Origin: Alcanivorax hongdengensis A-11-3
Lineage (GTDB): Bacteria > Pseudomonadota > Gammaproteobacteria > Pseudomonadales > Alcanivoracaceae
Assembly: GCF_000300995.1 (NCBI RefSeq)
Contig: NZ_AMRJ01000007.1
Span: 54,828-118,827, forward strand
Reading direction: 5' to 3'
DNA: 64,000 nucleotides
In this document: positions 47,830-57,495 of the stretch, one piece after another
Position numbering within the stretch: position 1 is the first letter of the stretch
How the letters are laid out: the number at the start of each line of letters is the position of its first letter
The notes under the pieces: generated by a model
What the model was told of the DNA's origin: nothing
The model's input: the letters and a program-made list of their open reading frames with translations, nothing else
The model's database searches: none
Program-made: the position numbers and the translations under genes

Positions 47830-49408
47830 CGTAAAGGGTCAGCCGTTGTCCGGGTTGCAGATAGCGTTTGCGGGAAACGCTGTCATTCCAATTGGTGATG
47901 TCGTTTACCGATACATTAAAGCGGTCGGCAATGGCATACAAGGAATCGCCGTTGCGCACCGCGTAGTGCACCTTGCGGATCATGTTCGGGTTATCAGCAT
48001 TATTGCTGGCAACCTGGGTGCCATGGGTCCAGATGGCCAGCGACTGGCCGATATGCAGGCTGTCGCGGGGCGCCATGTTGTTCCACTTGGCCAACTGGGA
48101 CACCTTGACGTTGTTGCGGCGGGCGATATCCCAGAGTGTATCGCCGGAACGTACCGTGTAATTGACCCGCTGGCGGCCTTCGCTGCCCCGGGCCTGGGTC
48201 TGGGCCAGGCGCTGGGATTCGCTCAGCGTGTAGCTGTTGCCGGACGCCGAGGGGCCTGGAATCAGCAGGGTGCGACCGGCAATGATGGTGTTGCCGTTGA
48301 GGTGATTGATGCTGCGCAGCACCTGTGGCGTGGTGCGGTATTGCCGGGCAATGGCGATGAGACTGTCACCGGGGCGAATCTGATAGCGGGCCCATTGCAT
48401 GCGCTGGTCCTTGGGCAAACTGGCCAGCCGGGTACGGAAGCCGTCTGCCTTGTCCACCGGTACCAGCAGCCGATGGGGGCCATCCGGTGAGGTTGCCCAG
48501 CGATTGAAGGACGGGTTGAGCAGATATAGCTCTTCCACCGAGATACTGGCCAGCTTGGCGGCCTGGGCCAGGTCGATCTGGCCGCCGGTGTTGACCGTGG
48601 CGAAATAGGGCTGGTTGGGAATCGGGTGCAGGGCAACGTTGTAATCCGCCGGGTTGGCGACAATTTGCGCAATGGCCAGCAGTTTGGGTACGTAGGCGGA
48701 CGTTTCCCGCGGCAGGTCCAGGTGCCAGAAATCGGTTGGCCGGCCGGCCTCCTCGTTACGGCGAATCGCCCGTGACACGGTGCCGCCGCCGGCATTATAG
48801 GCCGCCAGCGCCAGCAGCCAGTCGCCATCGAAACGTTCGGACAACTGCTGCAGGTAGGTCAGGGCCGAATTGGTTGACTGGATGATGTCGCGACGCTGGT
48901 CCTGCCACCAGGTGCGTTTCATGCCGAAATGGTCACCGGTGGAGGGGATGAACTGCCAGGGGCCGGATGCGCGGCCATGGGAGTAGGCAAAGGGGTCAAA
49001 GGCGCTTTCCACCATGGGCAACAGTGCCAGTTCCAGAGGCATATTACGCTCCTGGGCCTGGTCGACGATGTAATCCAGGTAACGCTCGGCGCGGGTGGTG
49101 ACGCGCATGAAATACTGGGGGTGACGAGCATACCAGTCGCGCTGGATACGAATACGGTCGTTCTGAACGCTCAGGTCCAGGGCAAACCCCTGACGCATGC
49201 GCACCCAGAGATCTTCGGTAGGGGCGTTCTGTGTCGGGCTGTCGTTGCTTTCCGGGGCCGGCTCATCCATGCCGTTGGCCAGGTTGACGTCATCCACGGA
49301 CGGGTCCGCCGCCGGCATGGGTGGCATTTCATCCAGTGATTGTTGGGAAACACAGCCCCCCAGAATGCTGACTCCGCCAAGGAGCAGCAGAATAATAATT
49401 TTTTTCAT
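47807..49408 (-). CDS. mltD: Membrane-bound lytic murein transglycosylase D
   Basis: MltD cleaves peptidoglycan glycan strands to 1,6-anhydro products. The 533-residue protein is a lipoprotein: the N-terminus is MKKIIILLLLGGVSILGGC with lipidated C19. The SLT domain begins near residue 110 with catalytic E134 in PMVESAFDP and continues through GPWQFIPSTG and AAYNAGGG. Three LysM repeats follow in the C-terminal 200 residues (RPGDSLIAIARQ, RSGDTLWDIARR, RNGDSLYAIADR). It lies downstream of gloB on the same strand. Confidence 0.95.
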   Translation of the reverse strand: MKKIIILLLLGGVSILGGCVSQQSLDEMPPMPAADPSVDDVNLANGMDEPAPESNDSPTQNAPTEDLWVRMRQGFALDLSVQNDRIRIQRDWYARHPQYFMRVTTRAERYLDYIVDQAQERNMPLELALLPMVESAFDPFAYSHGRASGPWQFIPSTGDHFGMKRTWWQDQRRDIIQSTNSALTYLQQLSERFDGDWLLALAAYNAGGGTVSRAIRRNEEAGRPTDFWHLDLPRETSAYVPKLLAIAQIVANPADYNVALHPIPNQPYFATVNTGGQIDLAQAAKLASISVEELYLLNPSFNRWATSPDGPHRLLVPVDKADGFRTRLASLPKDQRMQWARYQIRPGDSLIAIARQYRTTPQVLRSINHLNGNTIIAGRTLLIPGPSASGNSYTLSESQRLAQTQARGSEGRQRVNYTVRSGDTLWDIARRNNVKVSQLAKWNNMAPRDSLHIGQSLAIWTHGTQVASNNADNPNMIRKVHYAVRNGDSLYAIADRFNVSVNDITNWNDSVSRKRYLQPGQRLTLYVDIRQTN

Positions 49409-49480
49409 GACATCAGGTTAGAGCCGAGTATTTGAGCCAATTCTAGGCATGGGAGTGCCGTAACAGCAAGGTAACACGGG

Positions 49481-50254
49481 TTAAAAGTTGTCCTTCCAGC
49501 GACGCAAGGTAGCAAAAGTGTCGACCGGGTTGTCCCCTGACTGGGGCTCGCGTTGTCGGCACGCCGTCTGGATGGCCGGGTTGTCCGGGCGCAGAAAGGG
49601 GTTGCTGGCCCGTTCCTCGGCGAGCGTGGTGGGCAACGTAATGCGGTCAGCTTCGCGCAGGGCGATAACCTGGCGCTGGCGTGCCAGCACCGCCTGGTCG
49701 TCGGGGCTGACCGCGGCGGCAAAGGCCAGATTGGCCTGGGTATACTCGTGGGCACAGAACACCCGGGTATCGCCGGGCAGGGCGGCCAGACGCTGCAGCG
49801 ACGCGTGCATTTGCGCGGCGGTGCCTTCGAACAGGCGGCCACAGCCGCCGGCAAAAAGGGTGTCACCACAGAACAGCCAACCCGCGTCCGGGCTGTAGAA
49901 GGCAATATGCCCGAGGGTATGGCCGGGTACGGCGAGCACCTGGAAGGACAGATCCAGGCCCTCCGGCTCAACGGTGTCACCATCCACCAGGGCCCGGGTG
50001 CGACCGGGAATGATCTCGTCCGCCGGCCCGTACACGGGCACCGCGCCGCGCTCCAGCAGGCGCAGGATGCCACCGACATGATCCGGATGGTGGTGGGTGA
50101 TGAGAATGGCACTCAGGGAGAGCTGATTGTCATCCAGAAAGGCTTCTACCGGTGCCGCATCACCGGGGTCTACCACCACACAGTGCCGGCCATGGGGCAG
50201 GGCCCAGATGTAATTGTCGCGAAATGCCGGGATGGCCGTGGGGGAGGACTGCAT
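49481..50254 (-). CDS. gloB: Hydroxyacylglutathione hydrolase (glyoxalase II)
   Basis: GloB hydrolyses S-D-lactoylglutathione to D-lactate and glutathione, completing methylglyoxal detoxification. The 257-residue metallo-beta-lactamase-fold protein has the binuclear zinc motif THHHPDHVGG near residue 54. VPGHTLGHIAFY and the FCGDTLFAGGCGRLFEGT block follow, and the C-terminus has the glyoxalase II substrate region RASNPFLR. It is divergent from the methyltransferase gene at 50302 across only 47 bp, so the promoters must overlap. Confidence 0.96.
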   Translation of the reverse strand: MQSSPTAIPAFRDNYIWALPHGRHCVVVDPGDAAPVEAFLDDNQLSLSAILITHHHPDHVGGILRLLERGAVPVYGPADEIIPGRTRALVDGDTVEPEGLDLSFQVLAVPGHTLGHIAFYSPDAGWLFCGDTLFAGGCGRLFEGTAAQMHASLQRLAALPGDTRVFCAHEYTQANLAFAAAVSPDDQAVLARQRQVIALREADRITLPTTLAEERASNPFLRPDNPAIQTACRQREPQSGDNPVDTFATLRRWKDNF

Positions 50255-50301
50255 GTCGTGCTACTCTGGCTGAAAATGACAGGTTAACAGACACAGGGAA
50301 A

Positions 50302-51096
50302 ATGTCAGCGATGCAGCTACCGCCGCTTAACCGGGTTCCCTTCAGTGCCCCTCCGCCGGACAGCGCCGAGCGCTTTGATGCCTGGCTGGAAGAAGAGCCG
50401 GGCCAGGCGCTGCTCGCCGAGGAGCGAGACATGCTGGCCGACTGGTTGCCCCGCCAGGTGGGGCAACGGGCCGTAGAGGTGGGCTGCGGCCGTGGCCGTG
50501 ACATGTTGTCAGGCATTCCGTTGCCCTGGCGCACTTCGGTGGCGGCGCCGGGATTCGAGGGGGCCGGCATTATCGGGGAACCACACCAGCTGCCTCTGGC
50601 CAAGGCCAGTGTGGATGTGATGCTGTTGCACCACTGCCTGGAATTTACCCGTGATCCGCATCGGGTGCTGCGTGAAGCGGCCCGCACGGTGGCGCCGGGC
50701 GGTGCCCTGGCGGTGATGGGCTTCCACCCGGTCAGTGCGCTGGGACTGAGCCGCTGGCTGCCAGGTCGGCCGCGCCCGCCCTGGGCGGGTCGCTACTTTA
50801 CCCCGGGACGAACCACTGACTGGTTGCAGGTGCTGGGATTTGAGGTCGATGGCATGGCCAGTGGCTTTTATACTGTGCCGTTTTCGGCCCTGGCGCGGGG
50901 GCGCCTGCGTCTGCTGGCCTGGCTGGGACACTTTCTCTGGCCCCGCCATGGAGGCAGCTATCTGCTGGTGGCTCGCAAACGCGCCGGCATGATGCGGCCC
51001 TTGCCCAGCCGGCAACGGGGGGCTCGCCGGCCCACGGTGATCCCGGTGCCGGTGGCCCGCTGGCGGGGAGTCAGCCGACTGGACGGTGGCGAATAG
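50302..51096 (+). CDS. SAM-dependent methyltransferase
   Basis: The 264-residue class I methyltransferase has SAM motif I AVEVGCGRGRDML near residue 57, the acidic/HH segment VMLLHHCLEFTRDP and the post-motif VAPGGALAVMGF. The C-terminal tail is rich in Arg and Pro. The substrate is unknown. The gene lies between gloB and rnhA, as its counterpart does in pseudomonads. An AGGGA ribosome-binding site precedes the ATG at 50302; ATG 50311 is also possible. Confidence 0.85.
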   Translation: MSAMQLPPLNRVPFSAPPPDSAERFDAWLEEEPGQALLAEERDMLADWLPRQVGQRAVEVGCGRGRDMLSGIPLPWRTSVAAPGFEGAGIIGEPHQLPLAKASVDVMLLHHCLEFTRDPHRVLREAARTVAPGGALAVMGFHPVSALGLSRWLPGRPRPPWAGRYFTPGRTTDWLQVLGFEVDGMASGFYTVPFSALARGRLRLLAWLGHFLWPRHGGSYLLVARKRAGMMRPLPSRQRGARRPTVIPVPVARWRGVSRLDGGE

Positions 51097-51116
51097 CGTA
51101 ATACGGGAGTAACGCC

Positions 51117-51550
<434 letters not shown>

Positions 51551-51563
<13 letters not shown>

Positions 51564-52288
51564 TACTTGATACGGAAACCACCGGCCTGGAGCCCGCGGA
51601 GGGCCACCGGGTGATTGAAATTGGTTGTGTGGAGGTGGTCAACCGCCGCCTCACCGGTAACAACCTGCACCTTTATCTTAACCCGGAGCGGGACATCGAC
51701 GAGGGGGCCCTGGAGGTCCACGGTATTAGCCGTGAATTTCTGGCTGACAAGCCGCTCTTTTCCCAGGTGGCCGAGGAGTTCATCCGCTTTATCGATGGCG
51801 CGGAGCTGGTGATTCACAACGCCCCCTTCGATGTGGGCTTCCTCAACCACGAGCTGCGCCGTCTGGGTAGCCAGTTCGGCACCATCGAACAGCGTTGCGG
51901 TATTCTCGATACCCTCAAGATGGCGCGGCAGAAGCATCCCGGTCAGAAGAACAACCTGGATGCCCTGTGCCGTCGTTATGACGTGGAAAACGGTCACCGT
52001 GAGCTGCACGGCGCCTTGCTGGATGCGGAAATTCTGGCCGATGTCTATCTGGCCATGACCGGTGGCCAGACGCGCCTGTCACTGAGTGCCAACGAGGATG
52101 CCGGCGAAGGGGGCGGCGCCGTGGCCGAAGCCATCCGGCGTCTGTCCGCCGATCGGCCGGCTCTCAAGGTGGTGAGCGCCACCGATGATGAGCGCCAGCG
52201 CCACCAGAGCAAGCTGCAGGCGATTGCCAAGGGCAATGACGGTGTGGCGCTATGGCTGAACGAGGCGGAGCCCACTGCGGATCAGTGA
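51551..52288 (+). CDS. dnaQ: DNA polymerase III epsilon subunit (3'-5' proofreading exonuclease)
   Basis: DnaQ proofreads within the Pol III core. The 245-residue protein has the DEDD exonuclease motifs: D7 and E9 in DTETTG, the D in NAPFDVGFL, and the His-x4-Asp motif HGALLDAEI. The C-terminal region after about 190 would bind the polymerase subunit. The start lies within rnhA, so the two are coupled. It converges with nhaB with a 7-bp overlap of the 3' ends. Confidence 0.95.
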
Positions 52289-53877
52289 TCGCCGCTGCTG
52301 CCGCCGACCGGGTGATATTCCGCCACCTCGTGATGGGCTATCCAGCCCTGGCGATACATATGCTCCGTGGCCGGCTCCAGTACCGTCATGGTCATCAATA
52401 ACCCGGTAACGGACATGACCAGGGTGTAGGGCAGGGCCATCAATACCATGCGCCCATAGGACAGCCTGACCAGCGGAGCCAGTGCCGATGTCAGCAGAAA
52501 CAGAAAGGCCGCCTGGCCATTGGGGGTCGCCACCGAGGGGATATTGGTGCCGGCATTGATGGTGATGGCCAGCATGTCGAAGGTGTCCCGGCTGATTTCT
52601 CCCTTGAGCAGGGCATGGCCCACCTCATCAATATAGACCGTGGCCACGAAGACATTGTCCGACACCGCTGACAACACGCCATTGGCCAGATAGAAGGCCG
52701 GCCCCTGAATGTTGTGGTCCAGGTGCAGAACGTACTCGATCACCGGCACAAACAGTTGTTGATCGGAAATCACCGCCACCACCGCAAAGAACACCGTCAG
52801 CAATGCGGTAAAGGGCAGGGCTTCCTCGAAGGCGCTGCCCAGCCGGTGTTCCTCGATGATCCCGGTGAAGGCCGTGGCCAGAATGATCACGCTCAGGCCG
52901 ATCAGGCCTACGGCGGCGGCGTGGGTGGCCAGGCCGATCACCAGCCAGGCCGCCGTGAGCCCCTGTACGATCAGGGCCGCCCGGTTCTGATCGGTGCGTT
53001 TGCGGTCCTGGGCGCTGGCATAGCGACGCATGATGGCGCGTACCTTGCGCGGTAGTGGTTGCCCGTAACCGAACCACCCTTGCCACTCCAGCACCACACA
53101 GGTAAGCAGCCCCGTTACCAGCACCGGCAGGGTGATGGGCGCCATGCGCAGGAAGAATTCCACAAAGTGCCAGTCCGCCTTGGTGGCAATCAGCAGGTTC
53201 TGGGGTTCGCCCACCAGGGTGCAGACGCCGCCCAGGGCCGTACCCACTGCCGCATGCATCAACAGGCTTCGCAGGAAAGCCCGGAAGCGCTCCAGGTCTT
53301 CCTTGTGCAACGGCTCCACCGCGGTGTCATCGCCATGATCATGGGATTGCTGGAAGCTCTTTCCCGATGCCACCTTGTGATAAATCCCGTAGAAACCGGT
53401 GCAGACGGTGATGACCACCGCGGTGACCGTCAGCGCATCCAGAAACGCGGACAACAACGCCGCAGCCAGGCTGAACAGCAGACTGAGCAGCAATTTGGAG
53501 CGCACCCCGAGCAGCAGGCGGGTGAAGACATAGAGCAGCAGATCCTTGAGGAAGAAAATGCCGGCAACCATGAAGATCAGCAGTAGCATGACCTCGAAGT
53601 TGGCTTCCATCTTGTGCAGTACGCTGGCCGGTGAGGTGAGACCAATGGCAACCGCTTCGATGGCCAGCAGGCCGCCCGGTTGCAACGGGTAGCACTTGAG
53701 CGCCATGGCCAGGGTAAAGATGAATTCGCCGAGCAGGATCCAGCCGGTCAGGGCCGGGCCCATTGTCCACATCAACAGTGGGTTGGCCAGCAGAAAGAGG
53801 ACGATGGTGATTTTGTACCAGGCCGGCGCCTGGCCAAGAAAATTATGTATAAATGCGCGCCCCTGCGGTGCGGACAT
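52282..53877 (-). CDS. nhaB: Na+/H+ antiporter NhaB
   Basis: NhaB exports sodium in exchange for protons and suits a saline habitat. The protein has 531 residues from the ATG at 53877 and about 12 predicted membrane helices. [33 protein letters not shown] and [20 protein letters not shown] are NhaB-type conserved blocks with charged residues inside membrane segments. A second in-frame ATG at 53883 is too close to the GCAGGA site. It is convergent with dnaQ and divergent from fimL. Confidence 0.94.
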   Translation of the reverse strand: MSAPQGRAFIHNFLGQAPAWYKITIVLFLLANPLLMWTMGPALTGWILLGEFIFTLAMALKCYPLQPGGLLAIEAVAIGLTSPASVLHKMEANFEVMLLLIFMVAGIFFLKDLLLYVFTRLLLGVRSKLLLSLLFSLAAALLSAFLDALTVTAVVITVCTGFYGIYHKVASGKSFQQSHDHGDDTAVEPLHKEDLERFRAFLRSLLMHAAVGTALGGVCTLVGEPQNLLIATKADWHFVEFFLRMAPITLPVLVTGLLTCVVLEWQGWFGYGQPLPRKVRAIMRRYASAQDRKRTDQNRAALIVQGLTAAWLVIGLATHAAAVGLIGLSVIILATAFTGIIEEHRLGSAFEEALPFTALLTVFFAVVAVISDQQLFVPVIEYVLHLDHNIQGPAFYLANGVLSAVSDNVFVATVYIDEVGHALLKGEISRDTFDMLAITINAGTNIPSVATPNGQAAFLFLLTSALAPLVRLSYGRMVLMALPYTLVMSVTGLLMTMTVLEPATEHMYRQGWIAHHEVAEYHPVGGSSGDH

Positions 53878-54269
53878 AAGCATGCATCCTGCAATATCGT
53901 TTGAATATAACCGCTGGAATCCTCATAATAGCCTATTAAGCGGTTACACGCAACCGTGGAAACAACCGGGCCGTATCGTGGCTGGCATCAGGCGCCTTGA
54001 CCTCTAGCAGAGTGGCGGTGGCGCGCCGGCAAGGCCCGTCTGGGAGCAGGCCGCAAGCACACGCTCCGGGGTAGATTGTGCAGGGGTTAACAAAAAGCCG
54101 ATAAATCAGTTGCTTACATTTGAAAGTTGACGCAGTGTTGAATGAGTGCAAGAGTTGATAGACCATTTTTGAGAAACTATTCTCATGTTCTGTCTATCCG
54201 GGGGCTTTGCACAGCTTGCGGGTAAGTTGGCCCGAAGATAATAACAGTGTAGGTGCTTGCGGAGAGTCC
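53878..54269. other. 392-bp intergenic region between nhaB and fimL
   Basis: No convincing gene is present. The region should contain the divergent nhaB and fimL promoters. A TTGACG lies at 54128-54133, but I see no good -10 at the right distance. A 16-bp dyad, TGAGAA-ACTA-TTCTCA at 54170-54185, is a candidate operator. A 76-codon reverse frame at 53936-54166 lacks a family-like sequence and is probably chance. Confidence 0.5.
54170..54185. promoter_or_regulatory. Dyad upstream of fimL (candidate operator)
   Basis: The perfect 6-bp inverted repeat TGAGAA-N4-TTCTCA is 85 bp before the fimL start. The regulator is unknown; it does not match the LexA consensus and matches Fur only poorly. Confidence 0.3.
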
Positions 54270-55955
54270 ATGGTCGCCATAACGAATACCACCTCCCTGA
54301 CTTTTCTCAAGGAAGCGATCGACGCCACTCTGACAGAAGCAGAAGCCAGTCTGGAAGCGTTTTCCGATGATCATTCCCGTGTTGAGGAACTGACGCGCTG
54401 CGTGGATGGTTTCCAGCAACTTCGCGGGATCTGTCAGGTGCTGGAGCTGCCGGCGGCAGCCTTGATGAGTGAGGAAATGGCCCTCACCGCCCAGGAATTG
54501 CGTGAGCGGGTATCGGATAGCCGCATTCAGGCACTGGGTAATGCCATTGTCCTGCTGACTCGCTATTTCGATTACGTCCAGCTCAAGAACCGGACCTTGC
54601 CGGCATTGCTGATCGACGGCCTGAATGAATTGCGTCGCGCGGCGGGCAAGCCGTTGATCCAGGAGAGTCATTTCTTCAGCGCGGATCTGTCTCGCCCCAG
54701 GGCGCCTGCCGCTGCCGAGAGTGAGGTCGCCCGCAATGAGTTGCCGGCGCTGGTTCGTCGTCTGCGCCACATGTATCAGGTCGGCTTGCTGGGCGTGCTG
54801 CGTGGCCAGAGCGCACCTACCAACCTGAAGTTGATGGCCCGTGCCCTGCATCGGGTGGACCGTGCCTGCGGGGAATGCGGCATGAGTCGTTTCTGGTGGA
54901 TATCGTCCACCGCCGTGCAGGCCATGGTCATGGAGGGCATGGCCCTCACTCCGGCCAGAAAGAATCTGCTTGCCCAGTATGACCGTCAGCTCAAGCGTGT
55001 CGTCTACGAGGGCGAAAGGGCGCTGGCATCGGAGGCGCCCTTGCTGTTGATCAAGGAAAGCCTGTACGTGATTTCCCTGAGTCGCTCCACGGAGGGGCGC
55101 ATTCAGGAAGTGAAAACCGCCTTTGACCTGCCGGAAACCACCTCGGATGCCTTCCTGCAGCAGGAGCTGGCACTGATGACCGGTTCCAGTGGATCGGTGA
55201 TTCGCTCCGTGGCCAAGGCGCTGCGTGACGAGATCGGTGAACTGAAAGAGACGCTCGACCTGGCCTCCCAGGGTGTGGCCGATACCGACTACGCCTCGGT
55301 GTCGGATGGGCTCAACCGCGTGGGCAGCACCCTCAGCATGATCGGCAAGGAAGAGGACGCCCGGGCGGTGAAGCGTCGCGCCGAGGAAGTGCGACGCTGG
55401 AAAGCGGACCAGGACGTGGAAGGTCAGGACTTTCAGACGCTGGTGGATGAGCTGCTCAGGGTGGAAAACGTGGTGGCCAGCCTGGAGCGCAGCCTGGCGC
55501 CCGCCGACGATGTGCACAAGGCCGCACACAATACCAACATTTCTCTCTACCAGCTGGACGATGCACGCATGACAGTGGTGGGCGAGTGCCGTGCCGGCCT
55601 GGCACTGGCCAAGCGTTCGCTAAGTGCCTTCATGGAAAACAACTGGGACAGCATGCACCTGAGCAATCTGCCGGGCACCTTTTCATCCATTGCCGGCGGT
55701 CTTATGTTCCTGGAGCTTGATCGTGCCCGGGCGGTGACCGCCGCCTGTCATCAGTACATCAATCAGCGTTTGCTTGCCGGTGATCAGGCGCCCACCCAGG
55801 AGAACATGGAAACCCTGGCTGATGCGCTCACCGGTATCGATTACTACCTGGAAAGCATGGAGGAGCAGAAGCCCATCGGTGAAGGGGTACTGGACGTGGC
55901 GGAATTGAGTGTTGCCACTCTGGGGTTCCCGGTCGCCAAGGCCGCCTGCGCCTGA
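54270..55955 (+). CDS. fimL: FimL-like protein (ChpA N-terminal domain without phosphotransfer His)
   Basis: The 561-residue soluble protein resembles the N-terminal region of the CheA-like kinase ChpA, including SEEMALTAQEL and LLIDGLNELRRAAGKPLIQE followed by FFSADLSRPR. It has no kinase, Hpt, CheW or receiver domain. Where a phosphotransfer domain would have His, the sequence reads CVDGFQQLRG, as expected for FimL. FimL promotes twitching motility and cAMP signalling through the Pil-Chp/FimV system in Pseudomonas aeruginosa, and there its gene also lies next to nudC. The ATG at 54270 is set by GGAGAG. No other type IV pilus gene is in the window. Confidence 0.8.
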   Translation: MVAITNTTSLTFLKEAIDATLTEAEASLEAFSDDHSRVEELTRCVDGFQQLRGICQVLELPAAALMSEEMALTAQELRERVSDSRIQALGNAIVLLTRYFDYVQLKNRTLPALLIDGLNELRRAAGKPLIQESHFFSADLSRPRAPAAAESEVARNELPALVRRLRHMYQVGLLGVLRGQSAPTNLKLMARALHRVDRACGECGMSRFWWISSTAVQAMVMEGMALTPARKNLLAQYDRQLKRVVYEGERALASEAPLLLIKESLYVISLSRSTEGRIQEVKTAFDLPETTSDAFLQQELALMTGSSGSVIRSVAKALRDEIGELKETLDLASQGVADTDYASVSDGLNRVGSTLSMIGKEEDARAVKRRAEEVRRWKADQDVEGQDFQTLVDELLRVENVVASLERSLAPADDVHKAAHNTNISLYQLDDARMTVVGECRAGLALAKRSLSAFMENNWDSMHLSNLPGTFSSIAGGLMFLELDRARAVTAACHQYINQRLLAGDQAPTQENMETLADALTGIDYYLESMEEQKPIGEGVLDVAELSVATLGFPVAKAACA

Positions 55956-55959
55956 ATAT

Positions 55960-56769
55960 ATGATAGATCTGTCCAGCCCGGAGCCGCGCGAAGGTGACCT
56001 GGCCCGCTGCTATGTGATTCATCAGCAGGATTTGTGCATCATCAGCGAGGCCGACGGCTGGCAGTGGCCCCGTTTGCCGCTGCAGGCACCGCGTCACCAT
56101 CCCCATTATCACTTCCTTGGCATGCTTGGCAGCGAGCCGTGCTATGTCTGTGAGCTGTCTTCCCATGAGCTCGATGAGCAGCCCTTGCAACGGGTTCCGT
56201 TGCGGCGCCTGGTGGGCGCCTTTGATGAAAATGAATTCGCCATGGCCAGCCGTGCCCTGCAGTTTCTCAGCTGGCAGGCCAATCACCGTTTCTGCAGCCG
56301 TTGTGGTCAGGCCACCGAGACTCATGGCCGTGAGCTGGCCATGGTATGCCCGGCCTGTGACTATCGGCAGTACCCACGTATTACTCCCTGCATCATTACA
56401 CTGGTGACACGCGGAGATCATGCCTTGCTGGGGCGCTCGGCGCGCTTTCCGGAGGGCATGTATTCCTGTCTGGCGGGCTTCATGGAGGCCGGAGAAAACG
56501 CCGAACAGGCGCTGGTGCGTGAGGTCATGGAAGAGGTCGGGGTCCAGGTGCAGAACGTACGTTATTTCAGCAGCCAGTCCTGGCCGTTTCCCCACTCACT
56601 GATGCTGGGTTTCCATGCGGATTATGCCGACGGAGATATCCGCATCGATGATGATGAAATTGTAGCCGCGGACTGGTTCCGTTTTGATCAGCTGCCCATG
56701 GTGCCACCACCGGGCAGCATTGCCCGCAGTCTGATCGACCACTGGGTGGCCGGTTGCCAACAAGGATAA
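55960..56769 (+). CDS. nudC: NAD-capped RNA hydrolase / NADH pyrophosphatase NudC
   Basis: NudC removes the NAD cap from RNA and hydrolyses NADH. The 269-residue protein has the zinc-ribbon cysteines (FCSRCGQ, then CPACDYRQYPR, about residues 108-135). The Nudix box is GFMEAGENAEQALVREVMEE, and the family tail motif is SQSWPFPHSLMLGF. The ATG lies 4 bp after the fimL stop with no clear ribosome-binding site, which suggests coupled translation. It is followed after 4 bp by a membrane protein gene. Confidence 0.95.
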   Translation: MIDLSSPEPREGDLARCYVIHQQDLCIISEADGWQWPRLPLQAPRHHPHYHFLGMLGSEPCYVCELSSHELDEQPLQRVPLRRLVGAFDENEFAMASRALQFLSWQANHRFCSRCGQATETHGRELAMVCPACDYRQYPRITPCIITLVTRGDHALLGRSARFPEGMYSCLAGFMEAGENAEQALVREVMEEVGVQVQNVRYFSSQSWPFPHSLMLGFHADYADGDIRIDDDEIVAADWFRFDQLPMVPPPGSIARSLIDHWVAGCQQG

Positions 56770-56773
56770 TCCA

Positions 56774-57421
56774 ATGAGTTACGGACTTGCTCCCTTCGTG
56801 ATCTTCGCGCTGAGCCTGGCGCTGGTGTTGCTGGGCGCCTGGGTACTGCTGCGCCAGCAATGGCTGTTGCAATGGCTGAAGGGGACCGCCGGGCTGCTAC
56901 TGGTGGCCATGGCCATTTACATGACGATCTTCGGTCTCAATCTGTATGGCTATCATGAGTACACCCGCGAAGTACCGGTGGCCACCATCAGCTTTAGGCA
57001 GTCCGGTGAGCAGTCCTATATCGCCACGGTGACCCGCACCGATGGCAGCGCCGAGGATTTTCGTCTCAAGGGGGACCAGTGGCAGCTGGATGCCCGTATT
57101 ATCAAGTGGAAGGCGCCATTCAGCCTGCTCGGGCTGAAGCCCGGTTACCAGCTTGATCGGATTTCCGGACGCTATTACGCCCTGGAAGACGAGCGCTCCA
57201 GCGAGCGGACGGTCTACAATCTGCATCGCAAGCCGGTAGGTCTGGATATCTGGTTGCTGGCAAAAGAGGGCTGGAGTTTCCTCATCGATGCGCGCTATGG
57301 TAGCGCGGCTTACCTGCCCATGGCGGATGGCGCCCTGTTTGAAGTGAACGCAGGCCCCACCGGGCTGGTTGCCCGCCCCATGAATGGCAGTGCCCAGCAG
57401 GCGGCAGCCGGCTGGGACTGA
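56774..57421 (+). CDS. Conserved hypothetical membrane protein
   Basis: The 215-residue protein has two N-terminal membrane helices (about residues 5-25 and 38-58) and a hydrophilic C-terminal domain of about 155 residues, presumably periplasmic. Visible words are GYHEYTREVPVATISF and LDIWLLAKEGWSFLIDARYGSA. No enzymatic motif is recognised. AAGGAT precedes the ATG. Its place between nudC and sohB in the same direction suggests a shared operon. A close homologue probably exists beside nudC in pseudomonads, but I cannot name its function. Confidence 0.8.
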   Translation: MSYGLAPFVIFALSLALVLLGAWVLLRQQWLLQWLKGTAGLLLVAMAIYMTIFGLNLYGYHEYTREVPVATISFRQSGEQSYIATVTRTDGSAEDFRLKGDQWQLDARIIKWKAPFSLLGLKPGYQLDRISGRYYALEDERSSERTVYNLHRKPVGLDIWLLAKEGWSFLIDARYGSAAYLPMADGALFEVNAGPTGLVARPMNGSAQQAAAGWD

Positions 57422-57495
57422 GCGGTTCCCCCACGAATACCCTGCACAGGCCCCGGTCACGCCGGGGCTATTGCTGTAATGAAGAGAGCAAAACG

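Noticed and set aside
53841..53860. A TATAAAT-like -10 followed by GCGCGCC near the nhaB start
   Set aside because: It lies inside the nhaB coding sequence and points toward the non-coding strand. No -35 at 16-18 bp was seen.
53936..54166. A 76-codon reverse frame in the nhaB-fimL gap
   Set aside because: There is no ribosome-binding site and no recognisable domain, and it lies in a region expected to hold divergent promoters.
57449..57470. GC-rich hairpin GCCCCGG/CCGGGGC between the hypothetical membrane gene and sohB
   Set aside because: It has no T run, and the genes on both sides run in the same direction with a short gap. Termination here is not supported.
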